DNA of 64,000 nucleotides from Heliocidaris tuberculata (Eukaryota; Echinodermata; Echinoidea; Camarodonta; Echinometridae). How positions within the stretch are numbered: position 1 is the stretch's first letter; each line of letters starts with the position of its first letter. Positions 46,930 through 58,170 of this stretch are shown in pieces. Location of the stretch: NCBI GenBank assembly GCA_025618425.1, contig CM046844.1, positions 13,765,580-13,829,579 of the forward strand, in the 5' to 3' direction. Made by a program: the position numbers and the translations under genes. A model generated the notes under the pieces. The model did not search any database and was not told where the DNA came from. It saw only the letters and a program-made list of their open reading frames with translations.

Positions 46930-49390
46930 TCTAATCATTCTAATCGTATCATCTATAAAGGAAATGCGAAGGACACTAGGTCACGGAAAGGCTGCTGAGA
47001 CACAGACATCATTTCGACTAAAGTCAGGAAAAGATCTTTTTTTTTAAATAGCTATACTCAACTATTGTTTATCTATACAATGTTATGACTAGACCGGCAG
47101 TCACTCATGGGCCTAGGTGTGAGTTTGCTTTATCACATAAAAATCTAAAAATAACAATTTGATTCTAAAACACGCTATAGTCATTCCGAAACTAAAAAAA
47201 AAAAATTGCGTATAAAACAAGAGCTCATTAAATAGCGTAGGCAGTATCACGGTTACCTAAAGGTTCATTAAGCACTTACAAAATTCTCTTTTACAGTGGG
47301 ATTTCCAGTGCACCCCCCCCCCCCCAAAAAAAAAAATGAGCGAAAGTAATACAGATTAGTAAATTATAGATATAAAGGGAACCGTGCATGTGCAAAACCA
47401 TTTATAATACAATTCATTTTAAGATACATAATGCCAGGCGCCCATATCAAAGTTTCAAAGTTTATTGATTTCCACAGTCACCACATAATGTCTTTTACAA
47501 TTGTTAGCAGTACATATCAAAATTAAGAGCAAGAACATAAAAATTTTATATACATAGACATAGAAAGGCATAGAAATAACAGAACATAATGCAATAGACT
47601 TGGGTATAACTTACATTTATATAGCAATTGGTATGATGTAAACATTGTAAAGGAAAACATATTCGCGATGTTACAACTGTAATTTGCCATTTGGTCCAAT
47701 GCTAATCGGTCCAATCCTCAATTCGTCTTATATTGCCTGTTGTCTAAACCAAAATCGTCATTATTAGATGCGTAACCATTACGTTGTCTTAGATCAAATG
47801 GTAACAAGACCATATGAAAACTGGACAAAACTAATAATCAGACGACATAGATAACATTAACAGACGAATTCAGTGTGCATGGACAAATTAATATTAGACC
47901 ATGGCAAGTGAATAACAGACAATGCGGGTGTGGACAAAACCTAAATAGACTATCTTGATACTAGATGCATTGGCATTAGACCAAATGACGATATTACATC
48001 ACGACTGTGAAATAAAAATTTGATATTATTTTCTTGTTAAACATGTGATAATAGGAATGTAATTTTGGATAATTTAGCCTATTATAGCCCCTCCTGATGA
48101 GACAGAAAGAGGAAAAGAATCTTAGATTTCCTTTCTTGCGATACTAAGTAGGCCTACATGTATCATGATTTTTATCAAACGGCGACATCTTGTATTGTTC
48201 TCATTCTAAACAGCCCCAGTAGGTCATTGTGTTTCTTTGGTCAGTCTCGCTTGATCATGTGACCTATTGATTTCTCATGTAAAATGACCATTCGGAAGTG
48301 AATGTGTCTGACCAAGTCTTGAGTGAGTCATTTAAACTAGAGCGATGATCATGCAAAATCATTATCAAAGATCTATTGCACTAAATTTAAGCCTAAAGTC
48401 TGAATAATTGGTAAGAAAAAGCAGGAAATTAATTTATCAGATTTGATAGGAGTTATAATTAGCAAGATAATATAGTTATGACCCCCCCCCCAAAAAAAAA
48501 AAAAAAAAAAAAAAAAAGTGAAAATAAACATTTTGGAAACGTGATGAAGTGTTGCAGAAATATTGAAAAATAAGATACCAAGAAATTAAGACTGTAGAAC
48601 TTTAACGAGATAGTATACACATGAAAATGGGAAAGAGGGTAAACAGCAAGGAAAGTGCATACATGTACATTCACTAAATATAGCGTCAGGCACATAATTT
48701 GGAAAACGAAAGGATGGAATTACGAAACTTTTTTTTGCCACAAGATGGCGCTAATGCTAAAAAAAAAGAGGCACAGGACATTATCATCAAACATCTTTGA
48801 GTTTGATGCTTCATAATTATACACACGTACAATACTCAATTTAACAACAACTCCAAGATAAATGCAAGGGTGATTTTTGTTTTAAACTTTGTTTTCATTT
48901 TTCATGCATTGAATTTCCAGGCAAAGATATATCAAACGTATAGAAACATAGAAAGTAAGTAATCCCACCTACTACGGCCAGAGGATAACAAGAAGGAAAT
49001 TAGTTCCCGTTATAGAGGTTCTCCTCACTGGTCAGTGGTTTAGGAACATATGCAGACATACATAGATATAAAGCAAATCACATCTTTCAATTTTATACCA
49101 ATTACCTCATGATAATAATGAAGAAATAAAGATGATCCGCCAAACAATAAATGGTTCATTTAATGGAATATATTGTGAAGAAATGAAACTGAGGAATGGA
49201 GGAAGAAGATCGGCTATTCCCGTCTCCCATAAACTGTTTGATTTTATTGTAATCCTGTATCAATAACAAAACATAATAACAACAATAATAACAATGATAA
49301 CAATAATTTTGTTCATAACGCATCTCTAGTCCCATGATGATATGTCTGTAATTATGCGCAGTTAAGGATTCACGAGTTAGACGTTAGGCT
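46930..49390. other. no gene seen; repeats and AT-rich spacer
   Basis: Contains a retrotransposon 3' end (47453-47665), a C plus A run at 47302-47336 and 48482-48518, and (ATAACA)-like simple sequence near 49270-49300. No exon candidate was found. Confidence 0.4.
47453..47665 (-). mobile_element. 3' end of a retrotransposon, copy 2
   Basis: Similar to 21676-21890: both contain TCAAAGTTT, TTTCCACA, a TTTTACAATT segment, CAGTACATAT.AAAATTAAGA, ATAACAG.ACAT and GTAAA.ATTGTAAAGGAAAACA. On the minus strand it ends in CAATAAACTTTGAAACTTTG, a polyadenylation-like 3' terminus typical of LINE 3' UTRs. No coding part remains. Assignment to a LINE is inference. Confidence 0.5.
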
Positions 49391-49814
49391 TAAGCCCACC
49401 GCACACTATACGATCAGTCTACGATCCGATATTGAAAGAAAATGTTATAGCATTAGATATAAACAGTTAAACACACATAATATGTTTGATTGAGGTTCTG
49501 AATAGTTACATAGATAGTAAAATCGAAATTAAGGCTTATTACGAGCCTTCTGGTCGGAGGAAGGGCCAAATCGGCTCAGAATCGTAGTGACGTCAGAGCA
49601 GTCCTGCGATTGTCTACGATTTGAAACTGATTTGGCCCTTATTCCGCGGATATAAGGCTGACAGCGCACCAAATTCCTATGTTGAGTATTCCTATTATTG
49701 TTCAGAACCTGAATCAGTTAGCTTTCACTTATTAAACTGCCTATATTGAACGATATTGCGATTTATTTCCAAAATCGGGTCGTAGACCGATCGTATAGTG
49801 TGCGGTGGGCTTTA
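49391..49814. mobile_element. MITE with CCCACCGCACACTATACGATC inverted ends
   Basis: The first ~35 bases (TAAGCCCACCGCACACTATA then CGATCaGTCTACGA) recur as their reverse complement at the right end (TCGTAGACCGATCGTATAGT then GTGCGGTGGGCTTTA). Total 424 bp, no coding capacity. TA or TTA lies at both edges. Superfamily uncertain. Confidence 0.75.
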
Positions 49815-50697
49815 GGGTAACCAAAATTTGAACCTAACCCCAACCCTATTCCCGACCCGAGATCTAACACTAAGAGTAATCTTAGGATCGTATAGGCTAC
49901 CCTGGTGACCCTGGTGACCCGACACGTGCTCCGCCCCGGTGATATTCGTTCGGGACTATAATTTTGTTAAAGATATAGGGTTAGGATTAGAGTTGCAATT
50001 GGGTTTTAAATATGAATGGTATATTTATTTAAAATCTGTATGGCAGCCAATAGGCTGAATTGTACAAATTTTTACGAATAAAAAGGAAATGCATTCAAGA
50101 AGAACAATCATAAATTACAACAACATAATCACGAAAATATATATGCATAAAAAATTAATGATAAAGACAAGACCAAGTTCAAAATTATCGCAAATTCACA
50201 GACAACAAAACTTACAAACTGGTGCAAATAATCGTTTCCAAAATGATCACTATGAATATGAAAATCTAGCGACATTTTCGCCCTCGGCGCTAGGGTAACA
50301 GCGCCCTCTTCATCTATAAAGTTTACGGTATTAGGGTTCATTATACTGCTTGCCTGGGTTGAAGTTGAGAATTCGGTTAGTGTATCCTCTCTTAACCCCC
50401 CCCCCCCCCCCCCCGGGAGTCGACCACGTCAGTGGACTGGGACTATATTTCGTCAACCATATAATATGGTTAGGATTAGGGTTGCACTTAGATAAGGCTT
50501 ATGGTTAGGGTTTAGATATAGGGTTTGCAACGATTTAAGCAGAAAAGAAAAATGGGTTAATGTATTAAACTGACCGCGGAGCAAAATAATGTTCGCAGAG
50601 CATGTGCTGTAGAAATGTCACCCGAATTACCAAATTACAATGGTGCCATATTTTCAAGTCTCCTCTACACAATATTGATCATCTTGAAGACATAATC
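49815..50697. other. 3' flank or 3' UTR of lectin gene
   Basis: No coding signal. It holds two short TTAGGG-like tracts, a C run at 50397-50414 and a minus-strand AATAAA at 50029-50024 that could end the transcript. Confidence 0.3.
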
Positions 50698-50945
50698 TTA
50701 TTGGGGCTCGACGGGAATGGTGTAGTAGTTGTATCCAGGCTCCGGGCGGAAGGTTGCGAGGGGGGTGTTAGCAAGGACGCACCGAAAGTCTTCCCCGTCA
50801 GGCCCGGTGGCTAAAGACATACAGTTTGGAGTCGCCACGCACATAGAAATGCAGTCAAATACATCATCAGCGATGGCTTCACGAATGATGTATTCTGGGT
50901 TTGGTATGCTGTTGCTATGTGTCAACAGTACAGACGATCTGTGCA
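50698..50945 (-). CDS. lectin/PAN gene last coding exon: PAN/apple-like module and stop
   Basis: The final exon starts after TTTGCCCTGTATAG| in phase 1, joining exon 4 through a Val codon, and ends at a TAA at 50700-50698. It encodes 81 residues after the split codon. Four cysteines in DCISMC, PNC and FRC, with an aromatic-rich tail (GYNYYTIPVEPQ), match the C-x3-C-x5-C spacing of PAN/apple modules, which mediate protein or carbohydrate binding. There is no transmembrane segment or GPI tail, so with the signal peptide the protein should be secreted. The module name rests on pattern only. An AATAAA on this strand lies at 50029-50024, about 670 bases downstream; nearer signals were not seen. 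Confidence 0.75.
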
Positions 50946-51618
50946 CTATACAGGGCAAAGATACATACATTATAGGTTAGTTATGACACAAGGGCAAAAC
51001 ATATTTTGCGACGGAACACCACAACAGTTTGTATAAATAATTAAATTTGTACATGTATAAATATTCAATCCGGTGATAGTATGTATTTTCGCACCTATCC
51101 ATCAGAAGTATCTGTAAACACGTTGAAAGGATTTAAAAGCTAACAAAATATTTGCAGTGTCAGCGGAAAAAATAATAACAGTCGTGTTACTTTTCAAATG
51201 ATTGAAAAATATAATCAATAAAGTCATTTCAAATTCATATCTTAGAGTCATTCCCATCTCACGAATTGTTCATAGCGCGTACATGATGATTAGGGTAAAA
51301 AAGGGGGTGTTAAAGCATTGAATTTACTTTATTTTTGTTATTGAAATTAGCTTATATTTGTAATTTTTCCTTCCTGTAATACAAACAATAAAATGGGCTT
51401 ATTGACGATTCCTCTCTCAGTGTTTTCCATAGGGTGAAGATTCAGTTGATGATAATCAAGAGGTGTATGAGCCGACAAACGTAACGAATAAAGGTAGGGT
51501 TTGAGGCTCAAGTCCTCCCTGCTCTCCCCCTCCTCGCACCCCCCCCCCCCTCCCGCCCACAGGCAAGCTAACGTCTCTAAAGAAAAAAATCATGGAGAAA
51601 AAAAACACATATACATAC
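50946..51618. other. intron between CTLD2 and PAN exons
   Basis: A 673 bp phase-1 intron, GTATGT to TATAG on the minus strand. It contains a C run near 51540-51550 and no recognised repeat. Confidence 0.6.
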
Positions 51619-51834
51619 CCTTCTTCTCACAGATGAATCCATGTGTTTCGTTGCATCGATCCTCCTTCCAAGACGTGTAGTTATCGATGCTCTGAATCTG
51701 AACGCACCCTGATCCACTCTGGACACTGTCGAGGTTCGAATAGCTCAAAGAATCTCCGCTCATCCAGGCAAATCCTCTTCTGTTTACACTCCAGTTTCCA
51801 TGTCGTGCTAGGCCAATCCAGTAGCTCACATGAC
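51619..51834 (-). CDS. lectin/PAN gene coding exon 4: C-terminal half of C-type lectin-like domain 2
   Basis: This 216 bp exon (72 codons) starts after ACACAAAAG| and ends AAG G|GTATGT, both phase 1. It supplies YWIGLAR, the long loop, SGCVQI, DRCNE and FICEKK, which completes CTLD2 and its cysteine pairs. The loop has no EPN/QPD (it reads SNLDS) and no WND (it reads WKED), so canonical calcium-dependent sugar binding is not expected. Three sequons occur (NWS, NYT, NET). The matching half lies 8,027 bp upstream; the reading frame joins exactly at Gly. Some CTLD genes do carry an intron inside the domain. Confidence 0.8.
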
Positions 51835-52194
51835 CTTTTGTGTACATAGAATAAATTTACAGGTGGTATGATATGATATTCAGTTGATATTCAGTGGATT
51901 GAATTAACAAGTACGTTCTAACCAGACACCAAATTATCGCTTTCTCTCTATCAAATGTAAATAAGACAGACGATATGGTAATTCGCAGCTTGAAAGAAAC
52001 ACGAATTTGCGATTGAGGATGGGATCAATAAGTACTGGTATGAGGTTAAAGACTCATGCTGAAAGTTGAAAGGGATAAACGGGATTAACTCTTACAGAAA
52101 TAATGTTGACGGGAAGATGACATACTTTTTCTTCGAACTCAACTTGCGGGGGATGAGTATTCAAGAAGCTGAAATCCTACATCTTACCAAGTCG
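51835..52194. other. left end of the CTLD2 intron
   Basis: Intron sequence between exon 4 and the minisatellite. I see no other feature in it. Confidence 0.4.
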
Positions 52195-52504
52195 ATTAAA
52201 CTGGGGTGGGGAGGAGAGAAGTCATGATCCGAGATCTCATCAACCCGACTTCCTTTGGACGAGGAAGCGAAAAGCCATGATCCTAAATATCGACAACTTG
52301 ACTTCTTTTGGACGAGGGTACAATAAGCCATGGTCCTAGATCTTGGCAACAAGCCATATTCCTAGATCTCGAAAAATCGACTTCCATTGGAGGAGGAGCG
52401 AGAAGCCATGATCCTAGGTCTCGACGTCCTTTAATTGAGGAAACGAGAAGCTATGATCCTAGATCTGGTAATCCGGACTTCCTTTGGACGAAGAGGCAAG
52501 AATA
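52195..52504. repeat. same minisatellite in inverted orientation, left block
   Basis: The unit here reads CTTTGGACGAG..GCGAGAAGCCATGATCCTAGATCTCG..AACTTGACTT, the diverged reverse complement of the central block (CTTTGGACGAGAAGGGTGAAATCGAGATCTTG). About six units of 48-56 bp. The orientation flips near 52500-52540. Confidence 0.65.
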
Positions 52505-52940
52505 AAGACCTTAGTTACACCCCTCTCGGCTCAAAGAAAGTATTGGTTTTATCCTTCTTGCCCAAAGAAAGTCTAGTTGACGAGATTCAAGATCTCGATT
52601 TCACCCTTCTCACCCAACAAAAGTCTGGTTGACGAGATTCAAGATCTCAGTTCCACCCTTCTCGTCCAAAAGATGTCTGGTTGATGAAAATCAAGATCTC
52701 GGTTTCACCCCATTCTCACAAAAGGGAAGTCTGGTTGACGAAATCCATGATCTCGTTTTCACCCTTCTCATACAATAAGGTCTGGTTGACGAAATTCAAG
52801 ATCTCGATTTCACTCTTCTCATACAAAGAAGGTCTGGTTGACGAGATTCAAAATCTCAATTTCACCCTTCTCATACAAGAAGGTCTGGTTGACGAGATTC
52901 ATGATCTCTATTTCACCCTTCTCGTCCAAAAGATTTCTGG
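52505..52940. repeat. ~52 bp minisatellite, central block
   Basis: Eight units with TCTGG anchors at about 52572, 52624, 52676, 52730, 52781, 52833, 52884 and 52936, giving periods of 51-54 bp. Unit content: TCTGGTTGACGAGATTC, AAGATCTCG, TTTCACCCTTCTC. Open frames through it are artefacts of the period. Confidence 0.9.
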
Positions 52941-53193
52941 TAGATTCAATTCAATTCTCATTTATTTCATTTTCAATTAAAAAGTACATTCGAAACAAAT
53001 ACAAAATAAGTCATAAACGAAATAAGAAAATGAAATGGGGAACTACATAAATAAAGCCCTTGGGCCTTGTACAAGCATAGTTCCCTAAAAATATTGCGAA
53101 AATGATATAGACAACAAATAGAAAAAGATAAAACTAAAACTAAAAATATAACACAAATATAGACAACAAAGAAAAATAGGAACAGAAAAATAA

Positions 53194-56029
53194 CTATACA
53201 TATTTAAGAGAAAGAAAAAGCTTCAACTTTTTTTTGAAAGAAGTGATTGTATTGCAATTAGAAATACATTTGGGAATTGAGTTCCAAATTACAGGGAAAT
53301 TATGTCGTACTGATTTCATTGCATTATTTGTTTTTACTGGCCATAAGTGAAAAGAATCCTTAAAACGGGTATCATGATTATGTATCTGGTAATTAAGAGT
53401 GAACATTTGAGAAATATTAGAGGGTAATTTATTTTTAATTTAATTTATCTAATTTAGTTCGACTACAATTGCCCCAAACAGCAACACAATAATTAAGGTA
53501 TGAGAGCATAAATGAATTATATAATAATATTAAAGCAGAAGGCGGAAGCGAATCTTTTAATCTATACAATATACCAATACATTTAGATACCTTTTGAGTG
53601 ACCTTATTAACATGTGTATCCCAATGCATATTATAATCAATGTATACCCCAAGAAAATTAACACTATTAACCTTATTTATTGGATCATTGTTGATTTTAA
53701 GAAGTAAACTATCAAATGAATCAGTTAGATTAGACTTCCTATGGTAGAACGTAATGTAATTTGTTTTACTAGGATTTATCAACAATCTATTTGATTTGAA
53801 CCATTTTGTTACTTTATCTATTTCAGTATTGATATTATTTTGTAAATTACGAGTGTTAGGTTGGGTGTAAATTAAAGTGGTATCATCAGCGTACATGATA
53901 TAATCAAATTTGTCAGATGAATGTGAAAGATCATTTATATAAATTAAAAACAATAAAGGACCTAGGATTGAACCTTGTGGTACCCCATGTGTAAGAGAAG
54001 AAAAATTGGAAGAATTACTGTTATAAACTACATATTGAGATCTATTACAAAGATAACTTTCAAACCAACTTAGTGGTAAGCCCCTAATCCCATAATGTTC
54101 CAATTTTGACAAGAGTATTCTAAGATCAACTATATCAAAAGCTTTGGAGAGGTCCATGAAAATGCCAATACAAAATTTATTAGTATGAATTGCTGATAAA
54201 ACTTTATCTTGTAAATCTATCAAAGCATGTGTAGTTGAATGATTTTTCCTAAACCCATATTGTGAGTGAGTAAGAATATCATTATTTAAACAAAATGAAT
54301 ATATAGTCGATTATAAATGCATTTTTCTAACAATTTTGATATGGATGGCAGAATGGAAATGGGCCTATAATTATCGAATTTATGAGGATCATTCTTTTTA
54401 AATACAGGGGTTATTTTAGCAATCTTTAGTTTATCTGGGACTATGCCTGTAGAAAGAGAGAGGTTGAATATAAAAATCAAAGGATGTACAATATAAAATA
54501 TTATTTTTTTCATTAAGTTAGTACTAAGATTATCAAATCCAGCAGAGTTACTGTTGTGTAATGAATTACTAATGTTTATAAGTTCATGTTCTGTTATGGG
54601 ATTAAAGTAAATAGAATTGTTGATAAAACCAGTCAGATAGTCTTTAAAAGAAGTATTATTAGGAGAAGTGGTCATTGAATTAGTTATCTGTCTACAACAG
54701 TTTATGAAATGTTGATTAAATTCAGTTACTATATGCTGTGGATCGCAAACATTTCCAGTCTCATTAGTAAAATATTCAGGCAAAGATGTTCTAGGCTTAT
54801 TTAGTAATGAATTGATAACTGACCAAGTCTGTTTTGTATTATATTTAAATGACTTCAATCTGTTAGAAAAATATGATTTCTTTGCATGCTTTATCAGATT
54901 GTTTAACTTATTTCTATATTTTTTGTATTTTCTTTCATTATCCAAGGTATTGTTTTGGAGAAATTGTTTATAATAACGATTTTTTTTTCTTTATGCATCT
55001 CAATAAATACTTTGTTATCCATGGTTTTTTCATGCCTCTTTTAGTGAGCTTACTTTTTAACAAAGGAAAATGTTTGTCAAACAACTGAGTAAAACGATTA
55101 ATAAAAAAGGAATACGCATCATTAGCATTTGTTATATTATAAAGATTGGTCCACTCTTCATGATAAAGATCATATTGAAAATTAAGTATATTGTTATCCG
55201 AGTATTTACGAAAAAAACGAATTGAACTTGGTTGATAAGTATTATTATTAGAACTTTTATAGACTAGAAAAATGGGTAAATGATCACTAGCATCAGAACA
55301 GAGACTACCTGAGTCAAATTCTGAATCAAGTACATTGGTGAATACATTATCAATAAGGGTAGCAGTGCTTGATGTAATACGAGTTGGGGTTTGTATAATC
55401 GGGAATATACCAAGTACAGAATTAAGCCTTAGAAACTCATTAACAGTATCATCATCTTTAAACAAATCAATATTAAAATCTCCAGTGATATAAATATTCC
55501 TATGTTCATTACTTAATGTATTAACAGCATTGTTGTAAAATTCAAAAAATATTTCATGATCTGATCCTGGTTTTCTATATATGACACCAACAGTAGACCT
55601 CTTGTGGTTTACATCTAAGAAATCAATAAACAAATATTCACATGTTAAATTGGATTCTTGATTATAAACGATATCTGTTCTTACAGTATATAGTATATCT
55701 GTTTTCACAAATAGCGCAACACCACCCCCTCGTCCATATATCCTGTTAACATTCAAAAAATTATAACCATCTAGATTGCAATTAACTGAGGTTGTATCAC
55801 ACATCCAAGTTTCAGAAATTGCTATAAAAGAGAAAGAATGATTTATCGTTGACAAGAATTGAGAAATATTTTCAAAGTTTTTCTGTAAACTTCGGGCATT
55901 AAAATGGATAAGACTTAAAGATGAATTATGTGAGAACTTTACATTAAACTCTGAAGGTAGATAGTATGAAGATTGGGGAGAATTATACACATGCAAGTCT
56001 GGATCAACATCTTCAAGGGGATTATTCAT
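53194..56029 (-). pseudogene. retrotransposon ORF2: AP endonuclease and reverse transcriptase, frameshifted
   Basis: Fragments at 56029-54968, 54945-54286, 54223-53435 and 53406-53194 line up as one ORF2 of roughly 900 residues. The first has an EEP endonuclease with LIHFNARSLQ, ISETWM, GRGGGVALF, ITGDFNIDL, TLIDNVFT and SDHLPIF, so its catalytic Asn, Glu, Asp-Asn and Asp-His are present. The second ends in FDNYRPISILPSISKLLEK. The third carries the RT core KAFDIVDL, THGVPQGSILGPLLFLIYINDL and the active-site YADD. The last holds the C-terminal FPVIWNSIPK region. Breaks: a frameshift at a run of nine T (54980-54988), a second near 54287, and loss of perhaps 30-40 codons with a frame change near 53410-53440. 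The protein cannot be made as it stands. Confidence 0.9.
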
Positions 56030-56817
56030 CGAGTACAGTTTGGGGTAGTGTGGAAGTCATTATTATATATACATTTGCAATAAGGTATGAAGCAATATTG
56101 TAGCAGAGGATTGTATAGTTATAACATATCTCAAAAGTATTGTAATTGTTATTCTGTTCACAGAACATCATCATAATTTACTACAGAATGAACAAATGTA
56201 ACATAACAATATAAACAAAGTAAAGAGAGAAAGAAAAAAAAAACATATATACCCTGTGTGTGCACCTATGTGCGATATGAGGGAAGATTGGGATGATCAA
56301 GGGAAGTCAAGTATATCAGAATTTCCAATGAAGTTATAAATATATTTTTTCAGATATTGAATAATTTAGGAAAATCATAACCATGCTTGTAGTAGTCATG
56401 ATGGATTGCCATATTTAAAATAAGTGGGGAAAACCATAAGTTTATAACAATATGTTGGTCTAATTATGAGTTCATACAATATTTCAGGACCACCAATATA
56501 TATAATAAATTACAGTAAGTCATATGACAAAAATAGACAAGCTAACTCGCATCCCTAAAATCGGTAAAATATTAACGAACATGTAATACGCTTAACTGAA
56601 AAAAAAAATGAATATCTGTTGTTATTGATGGTTTTCAGTTACTCCTACATGTAAAACATTATTACCTAATTGAGGTAATTCGAATTAACGAAACAATGGA
56701 AAACGGAAGAAGTAAAAACGGAAGTAGAAACGGAAGAAGTAAGAAGTACCTGCATGTCATCAAATTTATGACATCTGTGAACAACCATATATAGTAGTAT
56801 GCCACAGAAAATTCATG

Positions 56818-57575
56818 ACATTTAAAATATAACAGTAATACATGACGTATGCATAACTGAGAAGCATACAGATGTAAAATATATTGCTTTTAGTTTACAC
56901 TTTAGAACATAACTGTACATAGAAAAATAAGCAAAAGAATAAAAGGCAGAGGTATATCACATTTACAAATCTATTACTGTTACTGCAAAAAGAACACTAT
57001 GTAATTAAAATCTGAAAAAACATGAAAAATATTGACATATTGTTCTTCATTAACACTTTAGTAGTTAACTGTACATATAAATAAATAACAGAGCAAAAGG
57101 GGCAAAAGTATATCTACTCACCAGATCTATAACATTTGCAAATTGCAGATTACAAAAAAGCTTACAAAAAAGCAGAAAAATATAGGCGTAATGATTCTTC
57201 ATTAGCACTTTAGTACATAACTGTACAATATAACTATAATTAAAACAAGCAAAAAATGCAGAAGTATATCTATTGACCAGATCTATGACAACTGCAGATT
57301 GTAGATTACAAAAAAGCAGAAAAAATATAGGCACATTGTTCTTCATTAACACTTTAGTACATAACTGTACATATAAGTATAATTACAAGAGCAAAAAAGG
57401 GCAGCGGTATATTTGTTCACCAGATCTATGACATTCACAAATTATAGATTACAAAAAAGCAGAAATATGTCATCAAAATTATGACATTGAAAATATGAAG
57501 TAATGCATATGCATAACTGAAAAACATGAAAATATATTGTTCTTCATAGATGCGCTTACATAACTGCACAATGAA
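56818..57575. repeat. tandem ~145-200 bp repeats in the ORF1-ORF2 spacer of the retrotransposon
   Basis: The phrase TGTTCTTCATTAACACTTTAG followed by TAACTGTACATATA recurs near 57041, 57193, 57337 and 57539 (spacings 152, 144 and 202), with a related TTTACACTTTAGAACATAACTGTAC near 56895. Between them are CAGATCTATGACA and GATTACAAAAAAGCAGA. A longer word (GCATAACTGA..AACAT) recurs near 56850 and 57512. The array lies wholly between the two ORFs. Confidence 0.8.
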
Positions 57576-57672
57576 GATATTCAAAACAATAAATGTAGAG
57601 ACTGTTCACAAAATGCTTTCAGGATTTGAGGAACAGTTATGCATGATTAGTAAAAATATGTATGTATCAGAA

Positions 57673-58170
57673 TTAAAGAAGGTCAAGATCTTCCTTACAT
57701 CTTATGATCTTCTTCTGGTTCTTCGTTGAACTTGAGCGCGGAATGACAAATATGCGTCCGTCAGAAGACCATGCCGAATCTACCTTCACATGACGCCTAG
57801 CTTCACCCAGCAGCTTACTATTGAAATCAGTCAAGTCTTCCTGAATTCCCATGCCGGTATGTTTGAGGGATCTTCTGTTGGTGATTAATAGCTGCCTGTA
57901 TTTATAGCTGGTCAATTTAACTATTATTGGTCTTGGTGGTACAGGCCTAGGTCCAGCTGATTTCGCAGGTTCCCTTTGCTTCCCAACTCGATGACTCCGG
58001 TCGATATGCCTCGGTTCGAGATCAATGGAAAGTTTTTCCTTCGCGATTTGACAAATGAGAGCATCAGTATTCTCCTTTGTAGATTCCTTCACTCCATATA
58101 CTCTCACACAATTTCTCCGGGAGTATTGCTCCTGTTTATTCTGTTCATAAGTAAGTTTCTTTATCTTTAT
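57673..58170 (-). CDS. retrotransposon ORF1 protein, N-terminally truncated
   Basis: About 165 residues of an ORF1p of the RRM plus C-terminal-domain type found in many LINEs. The recognisable core runs RRNCVRVYGV, then SIDLEPRHIDRSHRVGK, PRPIIVKLTSYKYRQLL, and KHTGMGIQEDLT. The frame enters from minisatellite sequence without a real ATG, so the N-terminal coiled coil and true start are missing. The insertion is therefore 5' truncated. Known role of the family: RNA binding and chaperone activity in the retrotransposition particle. Confidence 0.7.
   Translation of the reverse strand: MKIKKLTYEQNKQEQYSRRNCVRVYGVKESTKENTDALICQIAKEKLSIDLEPRHIDRSHRVGKQREPAKSAGPRPVPPRPIIVKLTSYKYRQLLITNRRSLKHTGMGIQEDLTDFNSKLLGEARRHVKVDSAWSSDGRIFVIPRSSSTKNQKKIIRCKEDLDLL

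Larger units (their letters stand above)
52942..58167 (-). mobile_element. non-LTR retrotransposon, CR1/L2-like group, ~5.2 kb, inactive
   Basis: A two-ORF LINE lies on the minus strand, inserted inside the minisatellite and inside the CTLD2 intron. From its 5' side it has a truncated ORF1 (58170-57673), a 1.6 kb spacer with an internal tandem array, a frameshifted ORF2 (56029-53194) and a ~250 bp 3' UTR ending in a short GAATT tandem (GAATTGAATTGAATC), which resembles the microsatellite-type tails of CR1/L2 elements rather than poly(A). No clear target-site duplication is visible at the junctions. ORF2 is broken but otherwise well preserved, so the insertion is probably fairly recent. Exact clade is not decided. 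Confidence 0.85.

Noticed and set aside
50602..50980. Plus-strand frames over the PAN exon
   Set aside because: Antisense shadows of the minus-strand exon.
52681..53050. Repetitive open frames of 65-99 codons
   Set aside because: They follow the minisatellite period and have no independent support.
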